Assembly (NCBI RefSeq): GCF_046233715.1
Contig: NZ_JBJNRJ010000016.1
Span: 27,439-91,438 of the forward strand
DNA: 64,000 nucleotides
Source of the DNA: Trujillonella humicola
GTDB lineage: Bacteria > Actinomycetota > Actinomycetes > Mycobacteriales > Geodermatophilaceae
Direction of reading: 5' to 3'
A model generated the notes under the pieces. The model searched no databases, had not been told where the DNA came from, and saw nothing but the letters and a program-made list of their open reading frames with translations. Made by a program: the position numbers and the translations under genes. This document shows positions 52,473-59,218 of the stretch, one piece after another. Within the stretch, counting starts at the first letter, position 1, and the number at the start of each line of letters is the position of its first letter.

Positions 52473-53566
52473 GGCACGCGGTGATCATGGCCGGCGGCTC
52501 GGGGACCCGGCTGTGGCCGCTGTCCCGGGCGCAGCGGCCCAAGCAGCTGCTGGACGTGGTGGCCGAGCCCGGCGGCGGCGCGCACAGCCTGCTGGCCGAG
52601 GCGTTCGGCCGGCTGGAGGCGGTGCTGCCCGCGGAGCGGATCTGGGTGTGCACGGCGGCCCGCTACGGCGAGCAGGTGCGCGCGGCGCTGCCGCGGCTGG
52701 GTGCCGACCGGCTCGTGCTCGAGCCGGTCGCGCGGGACACCGCCAACGCCGTGGGGCTGACCGCGGCGCTGGTGGCCGACGTCGACCCCGACGCCGAGCT
52801 GGCGGTGGTCAGCGCCGACCACGTGATCCGCCCGGTGGAGCGGTTCGCCGACGTGCTGCGCACCGCCTACGACGCGCTGGCCTCCCGGCCGCGCTCGCTG
52901 GTGACCCTCGGCATCCGCCCGACCTCGCCGGCCACCGGCTTCGGGTACGTGCGCCGCGGCGGGCCGACCGAGGTCCCCGGTGTGGCCGAGGCGGCCGAGT
53001 TCGTGGAGAAGCCGGACCGGGCCACCGCGGAGTCCTACCTGGCGTCGGGCGAGTACCTCTGGAACTCGGGCATGTTCGTCTGGCGGGCGCGCACCGTGCT
53101 GGACGCCCTCGCCGACCACCTGCCCGACAGCGCCGCGGGACTGGCCCGGGTGGTGGCCGCCCCGGCGGGCTCGCAGCGGGACGCCGTCCTCGCCGAGGTC
53201 TTCCCGACCCTCCCGAGGATCAGCGTCGACTACGCCGTCCTGGAGCCCGCGGCCCGGGAGCCCGGCCGGGTCCTGGTCGCCGACCTCGACGTCGACTGGC
53301 TCGACGTCGGCTCGTGGCCGGCGCTGGCGCAGACGTTGGAGACGGTGGGGGGCAACGCCGTCCGCGGGCCGGCGGTCACCCTCGACTCGGCGGGCAACAT
53401 CGTGTTCAGCGACGACCCGGAGCACCTGGTCGCCCTGGTCGGCGTCCGCGACAGCGTGGTGGTGCACACCGCCGACGTCACCATGGTCTGCCCGGTGGGC
53501 GAGGCCGAGCGGGTCAAGCAGCTGCTCGCGGAGGTCGAGGCCCGCTACGCCGGCCGCTTCGGCTGA
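52469..53566 (+). CDS. manC: Mannose-1-phosphate guanylyltransferase
   Basis: Makes GDP-mannose from mannose 1-phosphate and GTP. The 365-residue protein has the pyrophosphorylase signature MAGGSGTRLWPLSRAQRPKQ, FVEKPDRATAESYL, WNSGMFVWRA and DVDWLDVGSW. It lacks the isomerase domain of bifunctional ManC enzymes, as in the mycobacterial ManB (Rv3264c). It overlaps wbbL (GTGA) with a GGGGGGAGGGG ribosome site. Confidence 0.95.
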   Translation: MRHAVIMAGGSGTRLWPLSRAQRPKQLLDVVAEPGGGAHSLLAEAFGRLEAVLPAERIWVCTAARYGEQVRAALPRLGADRLVLEPVARDTANAVGLTAALVADVDPDAELAVVSADHVIRPVERFADVLRTAYDALASRPRSLVTLGIRPTSPATGFGYVRRGGPTEVPGVAEAAEFVEKPDRATAESYLASGEYLWNSGMFVWRARTVLDALADHLPDSAAGLARVVAAPAGSQRDAVLAEVFPTLPRISVDYAVLEPAAREPGRVLVADLDVDWLDVGSWPALAQTLETVGGNAVRGPAVTLDSAGNIVFSDDPEHLVALVGVRDSVVVHTADVTMVCPVGEAERVKQLLAEVEARYAGRFG

Positions 53567-53627
53567 CGACGGACCCGCTCGACCCCCGCCGGCCGCGGGC
53601 CCGCGGCCGGGCGCCGCGAGGGGGCCT

Positions 53628-53633
53628 TAGCCT
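53628..53633 (+). promoter_or_regulatory. -10 box, leaderless start of SDR gene
   Basis: TAGCCT is followed by seven bases and the ATG at 53641. Confidence 0.5.
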
Positions 53634-53640
53634 CGGGGGC

Positions 53641-54420
53641 ATGAAGAGCTCCGTGGTCGCCGAAGCCGCCGCCGTCGTCTCCGGAGGGGCCTCGGGCCTG
53701 GGAGCCGCCACCGTCCGCGCGCTCGCCGCCCGCGGCGCCGCGGTGACCGTCCTGGACCTCAACGCCGAGGCCGGCGAGGCGCTGGCCGCGGAGCTCGGCG
53801 GGCACACGACGTTCGTCCGCACCGACGTCACCGACGAGGCCAGCGTCGAGGCCGCGATCGCCGAGGCCACGGGCAAGGACCGCCCGCTGCGCGTCGCCGT
53901 CAACTGCGCCGGGATCGGCTGGGCCGAGCGGACGGTCAACCGCGACGGCTCCCCGCACGGGCTGCCGCAGTTCACGCAGACGGTGATGGTCAACCTGGTC
54001 GGCACCTTCAACGTGCTCCGGCTGGCCGCCGCCGCGATGGCGCGGACCGAACCGGGGGAGGACGGCGAGCGCGGCGTCGTCGTCAACACCGCCTCGATCG
54101 CGGCCTACGACGGCCAGATCGGCCAGATCGCCTACGCGGCGTCCAAGGGTGGCATCGTGGGGCTGACCCTGCCGGCGGCGCGGGACCTGTCCAGCGTCGG
54201 CGTCCGGGTCTGCACGATCGCGCCGGGGCTGGTCGACACGCCGCTGCTGGGCAGCCTCCCCGAGGAGGCCCGCACGGCGCTGGCGGCGGGCATCCCGTTC
54301 CCGCGGCGGCTGGGCCGGCCCGACGACTTCGCCGAGCTGGCCCTGGCGATCGTGGAGCACGGCTACCTGAACGGAGAGGTGATCCGGATGGACGGCGCGC
54401 TGCGCATGGCCCCCCGCTGA
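53641..54420 (+). CDS. Short-chain dehydrogenase (3-hydroxyacyl-CoA dehydrogenase type II-like)
   Basis: The 259-residue classical SDR has a Rossmann turn (VSGGASGLGAATVRAL), NCAGIG, the catalytic Ser/Tyr/Lys (NTASIAAYDGQIGQIAYAAS, Y-x3-K) and APGLVDTPLL. It most resembles type II 3-hydroxyacyl-CoA dehydrogenases (HSD17B10 group) with the extended loop TVNRDGSPHGLPQF. It would oxidise a 3-hydroxyacyl-CoA or a steroid/alcohol with NAD. It is not evidently linked to the glycan genes around it. Confidence 0.9.
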   Translation: MKSSVVAEAAAVVSGGASGLGAATVRALAARGAAVTVLDLNAEAGEALAAELGGHTTFVRTDVTDEASVEAAIAEATGKDRPLRVAVNCAGIGWAERTVNRDGSPHGLPQFTQTVMVNLVGTFNVLRLAAAAMARTEPGEDGERGVVVNTASIAAYDGQIGQIAYAASKGGIVGLTLPAARDLSSVGVRVCTIAPGLVDTPLLGSLPEEARTALAAGIPFPRRLGRPDDFAELALAIVEHGYLNGEVIRMDGALRMAPR

Positions 54421-54475
54421 CCCACCGGCACACCCGCGAGGCGAGCACCGCTTCCCCGTCACCCCGGAGCACGCC

Positions 54476-55423
54476 CTGAGCACCACCACCCTCACACCGA
54501 GCGCGACCGCGCCGGCCTTCGAGTCGGCGTTCCGGCCGGACTGGCCGCTCGACGTCCGCCGCACGCTGGCCGTGCACCTGCGCGGGACGGGCGACCCGAC
54601 CCTGCGCTTCGCCGCCGACGGCATCTGGCGGGTGACCACCACCCCCTGCGGGCCGGCGACGGTACGCATCACGCAGGTGGACGGCCAGGTGCGGGTCGCG
54701 GCGTGGGGCCCGGGCGCGGCCTGGGCCGGCAGCCGGGTGCCGGAGTGGCTGGGCGCCGCCGACGACCCGGCCGCGCTCGACTGCGCCGGCCACCCGCTGG
54801 TCGCGCGGCTGCAGCGCACCACCCCGTGGCTGCGGCTGGGCCGCACGCAGCGCACGTGGGACTGCCTGGTCCCGGCCGTCCTCGAGCAGAAGGTGACCAC
54901 CACCGAGGCGCACCGGGTCTGGCGGGCGCTGCTGCGGCTGGCGGGGGAGGCCGCGCCGGGGCCCGCGCCGGAGGGCATGCGGGTGCCGCCGTCACCCCGC
55001 CGGCTGCTCGAGGTGACCGACTGGGAGTGGCACCGCTGCGGCCTCGACGGTGCCCGCCGCCGCGCGCTGCGCGCGGTCACCTCGGTCGCGGCGCGGATGG
55101 AGCCGCCGGAGGCGCTCGACTCCGCCGACCTGCAGCGCCGGCTGAGGACCGTGCCCGGCATCGGCGTGTGGACGGCGGCCGAGGTCGTGCAGCGGGTGTT
55201 CGGCTGCCCCGACACCGTCAGCTACGGCGACTACCACCTGAAGAACCAGGTCGGCTTCGCGCTCACCGGCGCCGCCCGCACCGACGACGACGCGATGATG
55301 GCCCTGCTGGAACCCTGGCGGGGGCAGCGGCACCGGGTGGTGCGGCTGCTGCTGGTCAACGGGGTGGCGCGGGCTCCGCGCTTCGGCCCGCGCAACGCGC
55401 CGACCGACCACCGCCGGATCTAG
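54476..55423 (+). CDS. DNA-3-methyladenine glycosylase family protein, probable CTG start
   Basis: A HhH-GPD-type base-excision glycosylase: LGRTQRTWDCLVPAVLEQKV, the helix-hairpin-helix TVPGIGVWTAAEVVQRVFG, and a catalytic-type Asp in SYGDYHLKN. Family-like sequence (FRPDWPLDVRRTLAVHLRGT) begins upstream of the first GTG (54572), and no ATG, GTG or TTG is found in that stretch. CTG at 54476 lies 6 nt after GGAG and gives 315 residues, the normal size. I therefore propose a CTG start; a shortened protein from 54572 (283 residues) is the alternative. The stop TAG opens a palindromic element. Confidence 0.82.
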   Translation: MSTTTLTPSATAPAFESAFRPDWPLDVRRTLAVHLRGTGDPTLRFAADGIWRVTTTPCGPATVRITQVDGQVRVAAWGPGAAWAGSRVPEWLGAADDPAALDCAGHPLVARLQRTTPWLRLGRTQRTWDCLVPAVLEQKVTTTEAHRVWRALLRLAGEAAPGPAPEGMRVPPSPRRLLEVTDWEWHRCGLDGARRRALRAVTSVAARMEPPEALDSADLQRRLRTVPGIGVWTAAEVVQRVFGCPDTVSYGDYHLKNQVGFALTGAARTDDDAMMALLEPWRGQRHRVVRLLLVNGVARAPRFGPRNAPTDHRRI

Positions 55424-55479
55424 CAGGCCCCCCTCGCCCCCCGCTCGCTCAGCTCGGGGCGGGCCCCTGCGAGGGGGCC
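55421..55479 (+). repeat. Stop-codon-anchored palindromic element, copy 3
   Basis: Starts at TAG of the glycosylase: TAGCAGGCCCCCCTCG, outer stem CCCCTCG / CGAGGGG, inner region CGCTCGCTCAGCTCG, ending GGGGGCC. The most diverged of the five copies. Confidence 0.75.
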
Positions 55480-55504
55480 GGGCGGGGCCTCACCCGGGCC
55501 CGGT

Positions 55505-55570
55505 CCGCCGAAATGGCCACTTCGGTGGTCCGGCGGTCCGCCGGAATGGCCACTTCGGTGGTCCGGTGGT
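55505..55570. repeat. Two tandem 33-bp repeats
   Basis: Two adjacent units (55505-55537 and 55538-55570) match at 31 of 33 positions; each holds ATGGCCACTTCGGTGGTCCG. They lie between the convergent glycosylase and rmlA genes, just downstream of the palindromic element. GGCCACTTCGGTGG has partial dyad symmetry. Confidence 0.85.
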
Positions 55571-55576
55571 CCGGGC

Positions 55577-56446
55577 TCACCGGGGCTTGGCGAGCAGGCC
55601 CAGGAGGTAGGCGCCGTAGCCGCTCTTGGCCAGCGGCTCGGCGATCGCCTGCAGGTCGGAGTCGGACAGCCAGCCCTGCCGCCAGGCGACCTCCTCGATG
55701 CAGCCGATCTTCAGGCCCTGGCGCTCCTCGACGACGGAGACGAACTCGGTGGCCTGCCGCAGCGAGGCGAAGGTCCCGGTGTCCAGCCACGCGGTGCCGC
55801 GGTCGAGCACGGTGACGGTCAGCCGGCCCTGCTGCAGGTAGTGCTCGTTGACGGCGGTGATCTCCAGCTCGCCGCGGGCGCTGGGGGTGATGCCCCGGGC
55901 GACCTCGACGACCGACGACTCGTAGAAGTACAGCCCGGGAACGGCGTAGGAGCTCTTCGGCGTGGCCGGCTTCTCCTCGATGGAGAGCACCCGCCCCGCG
56001 CCGTCGAACTCGACCACGCCGTAGTCGGCCGGATTGGCCACGTGGTAGGCGAAGACGTGCCCGCCGTCGGGGTCGGGCAGCCGGCCCAGCGCGGTGCCCA
56101 GGCCGGCGCCGTAGAAGATGTTGTCGCCCAGGACCAGGGCCACCGACTCGTCGCCGACGAAGTCCGCGCCGATGAGGAACGCCTGGGCCAGCCCCTCGGG
56201 GCGTTCCTGGACGGCGTACTCGATGCGCATGCCCAGCCGGACGCCGTCCCCGAGCAGCGCCCGGAACGCGGCCTGGTCGCCGGGGGTGGTGATGACCAGC
56301 ACCTCGCGGACGCCGGCCATCATCAGCGTCGAGAGCGGGTAGTACACCATCGGCTTGTCGTAGACCGGCATGAGCTGCTTGCTCACGGCCTGCGTGATGG
56401 GGAACAGGCGGCTGCCCGTGCCCCCGGCCAGGATGATCCCGCGCAT
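55577..56446 (-). CDS. rmlA: Glucose-1-phosphate thymidylyltransferase RmlA
   Basis: First enzyme of dTDP-L-rhamnose synthesis, the donor for WbbL. The 289-residue protein has MRGIILAGGTGSRLFPIT, SKQLMPVYDKPMVYYPLS, VLGDNIFYG, IEEKPATPKSSYAVPGLYFY and a conserved allosteric C-terminus. ATG at 56446 is preceded by TAACGT at 8 nt without a ribosome site, so it is probably leaderless. rmlB, C and D are not in the window. Confidence 0.97.
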   Translation of the reverse strand: MRGIILAGGTGSRLFPITQAVSKQLMPVYDKPMVYYPLSTLMMAGVREVLVITTPGDQAAFRALLGDGVRLGMRIEYAVQERPEGLAQAFLIGADFVGDESVALVLGDNIFYGAGLGTALGRLPDPDGGHVFAYHVANPADYGVVEFDGAGRVLSIEEKPATPKSSYAVPGLYFYESSVVEVARGITPSARGELEITAVNEHYLQQGRLTVTVLDRGTAWLDTGTFASLRQATEFVSVVEERQGLKIGCIEEVAWRQGWLSDSDLQAIAEPLAKSGYGAYLLGLLAKPR

Positions 56447-56454
56447 GGGCGGGG

Positions 56455-56460
56455 ACGTTA
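56455..56460 (-). promoter_or_regulatory. -10 box, leaderless start of rmlA
   Basis: TAACGT on the minus strand lies 8 nt before the ATG of rmlA, inside the 29-bp gap after fbiB. Confidence 0.6.
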
Positions 56461-56475
56461 CCGAGTCCGCCCAGG

Positions 56476-57588
56476 TCAGGCGTGGTCCGAGCCCAGCCAC
56501 AACCTCCCGACGAGTGAGGTGCCGCCGGCGGTGGCCACCGGCTCCCACCGGGTGGCCCAGCCCTCGGCGTGCAGCTGCACGAGCACCGCGCCGAGGACCG
56601 CGCCGAGGTTGAGCGCGGCGGTGACGGTGGCGCGCTCGGGCAGGTGGACGTCGACCACGCCGTCGTCCTCCCCGCCGTAGCGCAGCACCACCGGGAACTC
56701 GGGCAGGGCGGCGACGGCGACGCGGAAGGCCTCGGCGACGGCGTCGAGGTGGTCCGGGCGCGGGACGACGTGGGCGGCGGGGGCGCGGCCGGCCACGACG
56801 TCGCGGGTGCCGTAGCGGAACAGGTCACCGGGGCCCAGGCGGACCAGCGGCCGGGTGCCGGTGTCGGTCTCCGGCCGGTCGGCGGGCCAGCCGCGGACCA
56901 CGGCGACGGGGAGCCCGGCGAGCTTGCCCTTGACCAGGTCGGCGGCGGCGGCCAGTTCGTCGACGACGGCGACCTGGGTCGTCTCCAGCCGGTTGCCGTG
57001 GGCGTCGACGGCGCCGCGGAAGTCGGCGAGGGGGCGGATCCCGGCGGCGCCGACGGCGACGTCGGTCAGCCCCTCCCGCCAGGTGCGGCCGAAGGTGTCA
57101 CTGACGATGACGGCCACGTCGACGTCCAGCAGCTCGGCCAGGCGGGCGCGCAGGGCGCGGGCGGAGGCGTCGGCGTCCTCGGGGAGCAGGACCAGGGCGT
57201 CGCCGGCGACGTTGGAGGCGTCGATGCCCGCCGCGGCCACCACCCAGCCGTGCCGGGTCTCCACGATGCGCAGCGGACCGCGACGGGCGACCACCCGCAC
57301 GGTCTCGCCGTCGATCGCGCGCTGGCGGGCGGCCTCGCGGTCCTCCCCGGGGGCCACCGGCACGAGCCGGCCCTCGACCTTGGCCACGACCTTGGAGGTG
57401 ACGACGACGACGTCGCCGTCGGCCAGCCAGGGCGCGGCGGCGGCGATCGCGGCGCCGAGGTCGTCCCCGGGGGTGAACTCGGGCAGCCCGGGGACCGCGT
57501 GCACGGAGATGCCGGCGGGTGGCCCCTCCGCAGGGGCCCGCCGCGGGCTCGCGAGCGGTGGGGGGCGGAGGGGTCCTTCCTCAGGCAC
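56476..57588 (-). CDS. fbiB: Coenzyme F420:glutamate ligase FbiB, short C-domain
   Basis: Adds glutamates to F420-0. Residues 29-270 form the CofE ligase domain (HAVPGLPEFTPGDDLGAAI; VVVTSKVVAKVEGRLVPV; VIVSDTFGRTWREGLTDVA). The remaining 100 residues are a shortened version of the FMN/nitroreductase-like domain of mycobacterial FbiB (448 residues there, 370 here). GTG at 57588 overlaps the fbiA stop by 8 nt; the first 25 codons are encoded by a palindromic element and are not family-like. A GTG at 57504, at the beginning of conserved sequence, is the alternative start but has no good ribosome site. Confidence 0.92.
   Translation of the reverse strand: MPEEGPLRPPPLASPRRAPAEGPPAGISVHAVPGLPEFTPGDDLGAAIAAAAPWLADGDVVVVTSKVVAKVEGRLVPVAPGEDREAARQRAIDGETVRVVARRGPLRIVETRHGWVVAAAGIDASNVAGDALVLLPEDADASARALRARLAELLDVDVAVIVSDTFGRTWREGLTDVAVGAAGIRPLADFRGAVDAHGNRLETTQVAVVDELAAAADLVKGKLAGLPVAVVRGWPADRPETDTGTRPLVRLGPGDLFRYGTRDVVAGRAPAAHVVPRPDHLDAVAEAFRVAVAALPEFPVVLRYGGEDDGVVDVHLPERATVTAALNLGAVLGAVLVQLHAEGWATRWEPVATAGGTSLVGRLWLGSDHA
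57521..57583 (-). repeat. Stop-codon-anchored palindromic element, copy 4
   Basis: Starts at the fbiA stop: TGAGGAAGGACCCC, outer stem CCCCTCCG / CGGAGGGG, inner CCGC / GCGG around TCGCGAGCCC, ending GGGGCC. It lies inside the fbiB reading frame, in the same arrangement as copy 1 between ubiA and dprE1. Confidence 0.88.
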
Positions 57589-58540
57589 CGGCGGCGTCCA
57601 GGGCGGCGCGGGCCAGCGCGGCCGTCGCGTCGGGGTCGGACATGAGCAGCGGCACCTGCCGCACGTCGACGCCGGGCACGTCGGCGTCGTCGTCGGGCGC
57701 GACCAGCCAGGCGTCGAGCAGGCCGTTGTCGGCGCGGGCGCCGTAGTGCCGGCCGACGCCCTCGGCGGTGACCTCGACGCCGACCACGGGCAGGCACTTG
57801 TCCGCCATGCCGCGCACCGGGCCGCCACCGACGATGGGGGAGATCCCGACGACCCTCCCCGGTGCGGCCAGCAGGGCCTCGCGCATCCCCGGGACCCCGA
57901 GCACCGTGCCGATGGAGACCACCGGGTTCGACGGCGCGAGCAGCACCGCGTCCGCCCGCGCGAAGGCCTCCGCCACGCCCGGCGCGGGACGGGCGGCGTC
58001 CACCCCGACCTGGACGAAGCCGGTGGCGGGCAGCTGCGCGCGGTGGCGGACCCACCACTCCTGGAAGTGGATCGCCGCTGGTCGCCCGGACTCCGGGTCG
58101 GTGACCAGGACGTGGGTCTCCACCCGCTGGTCGCTCATCGGGAGCAGCTCCACTCCGGGCTGCCAGCGGTCGGCCAGGGCCGCGGTGACCTGCGACAGGG
58201 GGTAGCCGGCGTCCAGCATCCGGGTGCGGATCAGGTGGGTGGCCAGGTCGCGATCGCCGAGGCCGAACCAGGTCGGCTCGGCCCCGTAGGCGGCCAGCTC
58301 GTCCTTGACCCGCCAGGTCTCCTCGGCCAGACCCCAGCCGCGCTCGGGGTCGATGCCGCCGCCGAGGGTGTACATCACGGTGTCGAGGTCCGGGCAGATG
58401 CGCATGCCGTGCAGCGTCACGTCGTCGCCGGTGTTGACCACGGCAGTGATCCGTGACCCCCGCGTGACGTCCTTGAGTCCGGTGAGGAACCGGGCGCCAC
58501 CGATGCCACCGGCGAGAACGACGATCTCCACGAAAGTCAT
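57581..58540 (-). CDS. fbiA: 2-phospho-L-lactate (phosphoenolpyruvate) transferase FbiA/CofD
   Basis: Joins the phospho-lactate or phosphoenolpyruvyl-guanosine unit to FO, giving F420-0 or dehydro-F420-0. The 319-residue protein has VVLAGGIGGARFLTGLKDV, VNTGDDVTLHGMRICPDLDT, WGLAEETWRVKDEL and FARADAVLLAPSNPVVSIG, as expected for CofD. It diverges from whiB as in mycobacteria (Rv3261/Rv3260c). ATG at 58540 is used; a GTG 9 nt downstream is possible. Confidence 0.95.
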   Translation of the reverse strand: MTFVEIVVLAGGIGGARFLTGLKDVTRGSRITAVVNTGDDVTLHGMRICPDLDTVMYTLGGGIDPERGWGLAEETWRVKDELAAYGAEPTWFGLGDRDLATHLIRTRMLDAGYPLSQVTAALADRWQPGVELLPMSDQRVETHVLVTDPESGRPAAIHFQEWWVRHRAQLPATGFVQVGVDAARPAPGVAEAFARADAVLLAPSNPVVSIGTVLGVPGMREALLAAPGRVVGISPIVGGGPVRGMADKCLPVVGVEVTAEGVGRHYGARADNGLLDAWLVAPDDDADVPGVDVRQVPLLMSDPDATAALARAALDAAGA

Positions 58541-58641
58541 CGTGCCTCATCGGCACTTGTCGCCTTTTCGCCCGGCGTGTCGTGGCGCAGAACGAGAACT
58601 GACGAAGGATCTGTGACGAGTGGGGCTCCTGTGGTCATTTG

Positions 58642-58687
58642 ATTACACCATGCGAAGTTGACGGTCACCCAACGACACGCGTGTAAT
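58642..58687 (+). promoter_or_regulatory. whiB promoter with flanking inverted repeat
   Basis: A comparatively AT-rich patch holds -35 TTGACG (58658-58663), an 18-bp spacer and -10 TGTAAT (58682-58687). A 7-bp inverted repeat, ATTACAC (58642-58648) and GTGTAAT (58681-58687), brackets the promoter and overlaps the -10, a good operator candidate. The leader would be about 75 nt. Confidence 0.65.
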
Positions 58688-58769
58688 TCCCGCGGTGTCA
58701 TCGAGGTCCGAACCCGGGAACGTCCCGCCGGTTCCGCCTCGTGACGAGAGCGAGAGGGGACGCATCGTC

Positions 58770-59105
58770 ATGGCAGAGGTGTCGTGGTTGAGCGACTACG
58801 TGAGCGCGTCCGAGCGGTCGGCCGACCGGGGCACCGTCGCCTCGACCCCCGCCTTCGGGAGCCTGCTGGGGCTCGGGGAGGACGACGCCCAGTCGTGGCA
58901 GGAGCGGGCGCTGTGCGCCGAGACCGACCCGGAGGCGTTCTTCCCGGAGAAGGGCGGCTCCACGCGGGAGGCGAAGAAGATCTGCACCGGCTGCGAGGTC
59001 AAGGCCGAGTGCCTGGAGTACGCGCTGGCCAACGACGAGCGGTTCGGCATCTGGGGCGGCCTGTCCGAGCGTGAGCGCCGGCGCCTGCGCCGCCGCGCGG
59101 TCTGA
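58770..59105 (+). CDS. whiB2: WhiB-family iron-sulfur regulator (WhiB2/WhmD type)
   Basis: The 111-residue protein has four Cys in Wbl arrangement (ALCAETDP; KICTGCEVKAECLEY) to bind a 4Fe-4S cluster, followed by the GIWGGLSERERRRLRRR turn and basic tail that contact sigma factor and DNA. The position beside fbiA and length fit WhiB2/WhmD, a regulator of septation and cell division. The ATG at 58770 has GAGAGGGG about 12 nt upstream. Its TGA opens a palindromic element. Confidence 0.94.
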   Translation: MAEVSWLSDYVSASERSADRGTVASTPAFGSLLGLGEDDAQSWQERALCAETDPEAFFPEKGGSTREAKKICTGCEVKAECLEYALANDERFGIWGGLSERERRRLRRRAV

Positions 59106-59163
59106 AGAAGGACCCCGTCCTCCTCGCGCCTCGCGAGCTCGGCGCGAGCCTCTGGACGGGGCC
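59103..59163 (+). repeat. Stop-codon-anchored palindromic element, copy 5
   Basis: Starts at the whiB stop: TGAAGAAGGACCCC, outer stem CCCCGTCC / GGACGGGG, inner stem GCGCC / GGCGC around TCGCGAGCTC, ending GGGGCC. Same 61-nt length as copy 1. Confidence 0.88.
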
Positions 59164-59181
59164 ACCGGCGAGAGCTCACGC

Positions 59182-59210
59182 AGCCGTCGATGCGATCCGC
59201 ATCGGCGGCT
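59182..59210 (+). terminator. 13-bp stem-loop in front of hypothetical gene
   Basis: AGCCGTCGATGCG pairs with CGCATCGGCGGCT (one T-G wobble) around a 3-nt loop. It lies 19 nt after the palindromic element and ends 8 nt before the next ATG. It may terminate whiB transcripts or act in the leader of the next gene. Confidence 0.6.
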
Positions 59211-59218
59211 GTGGTCGT

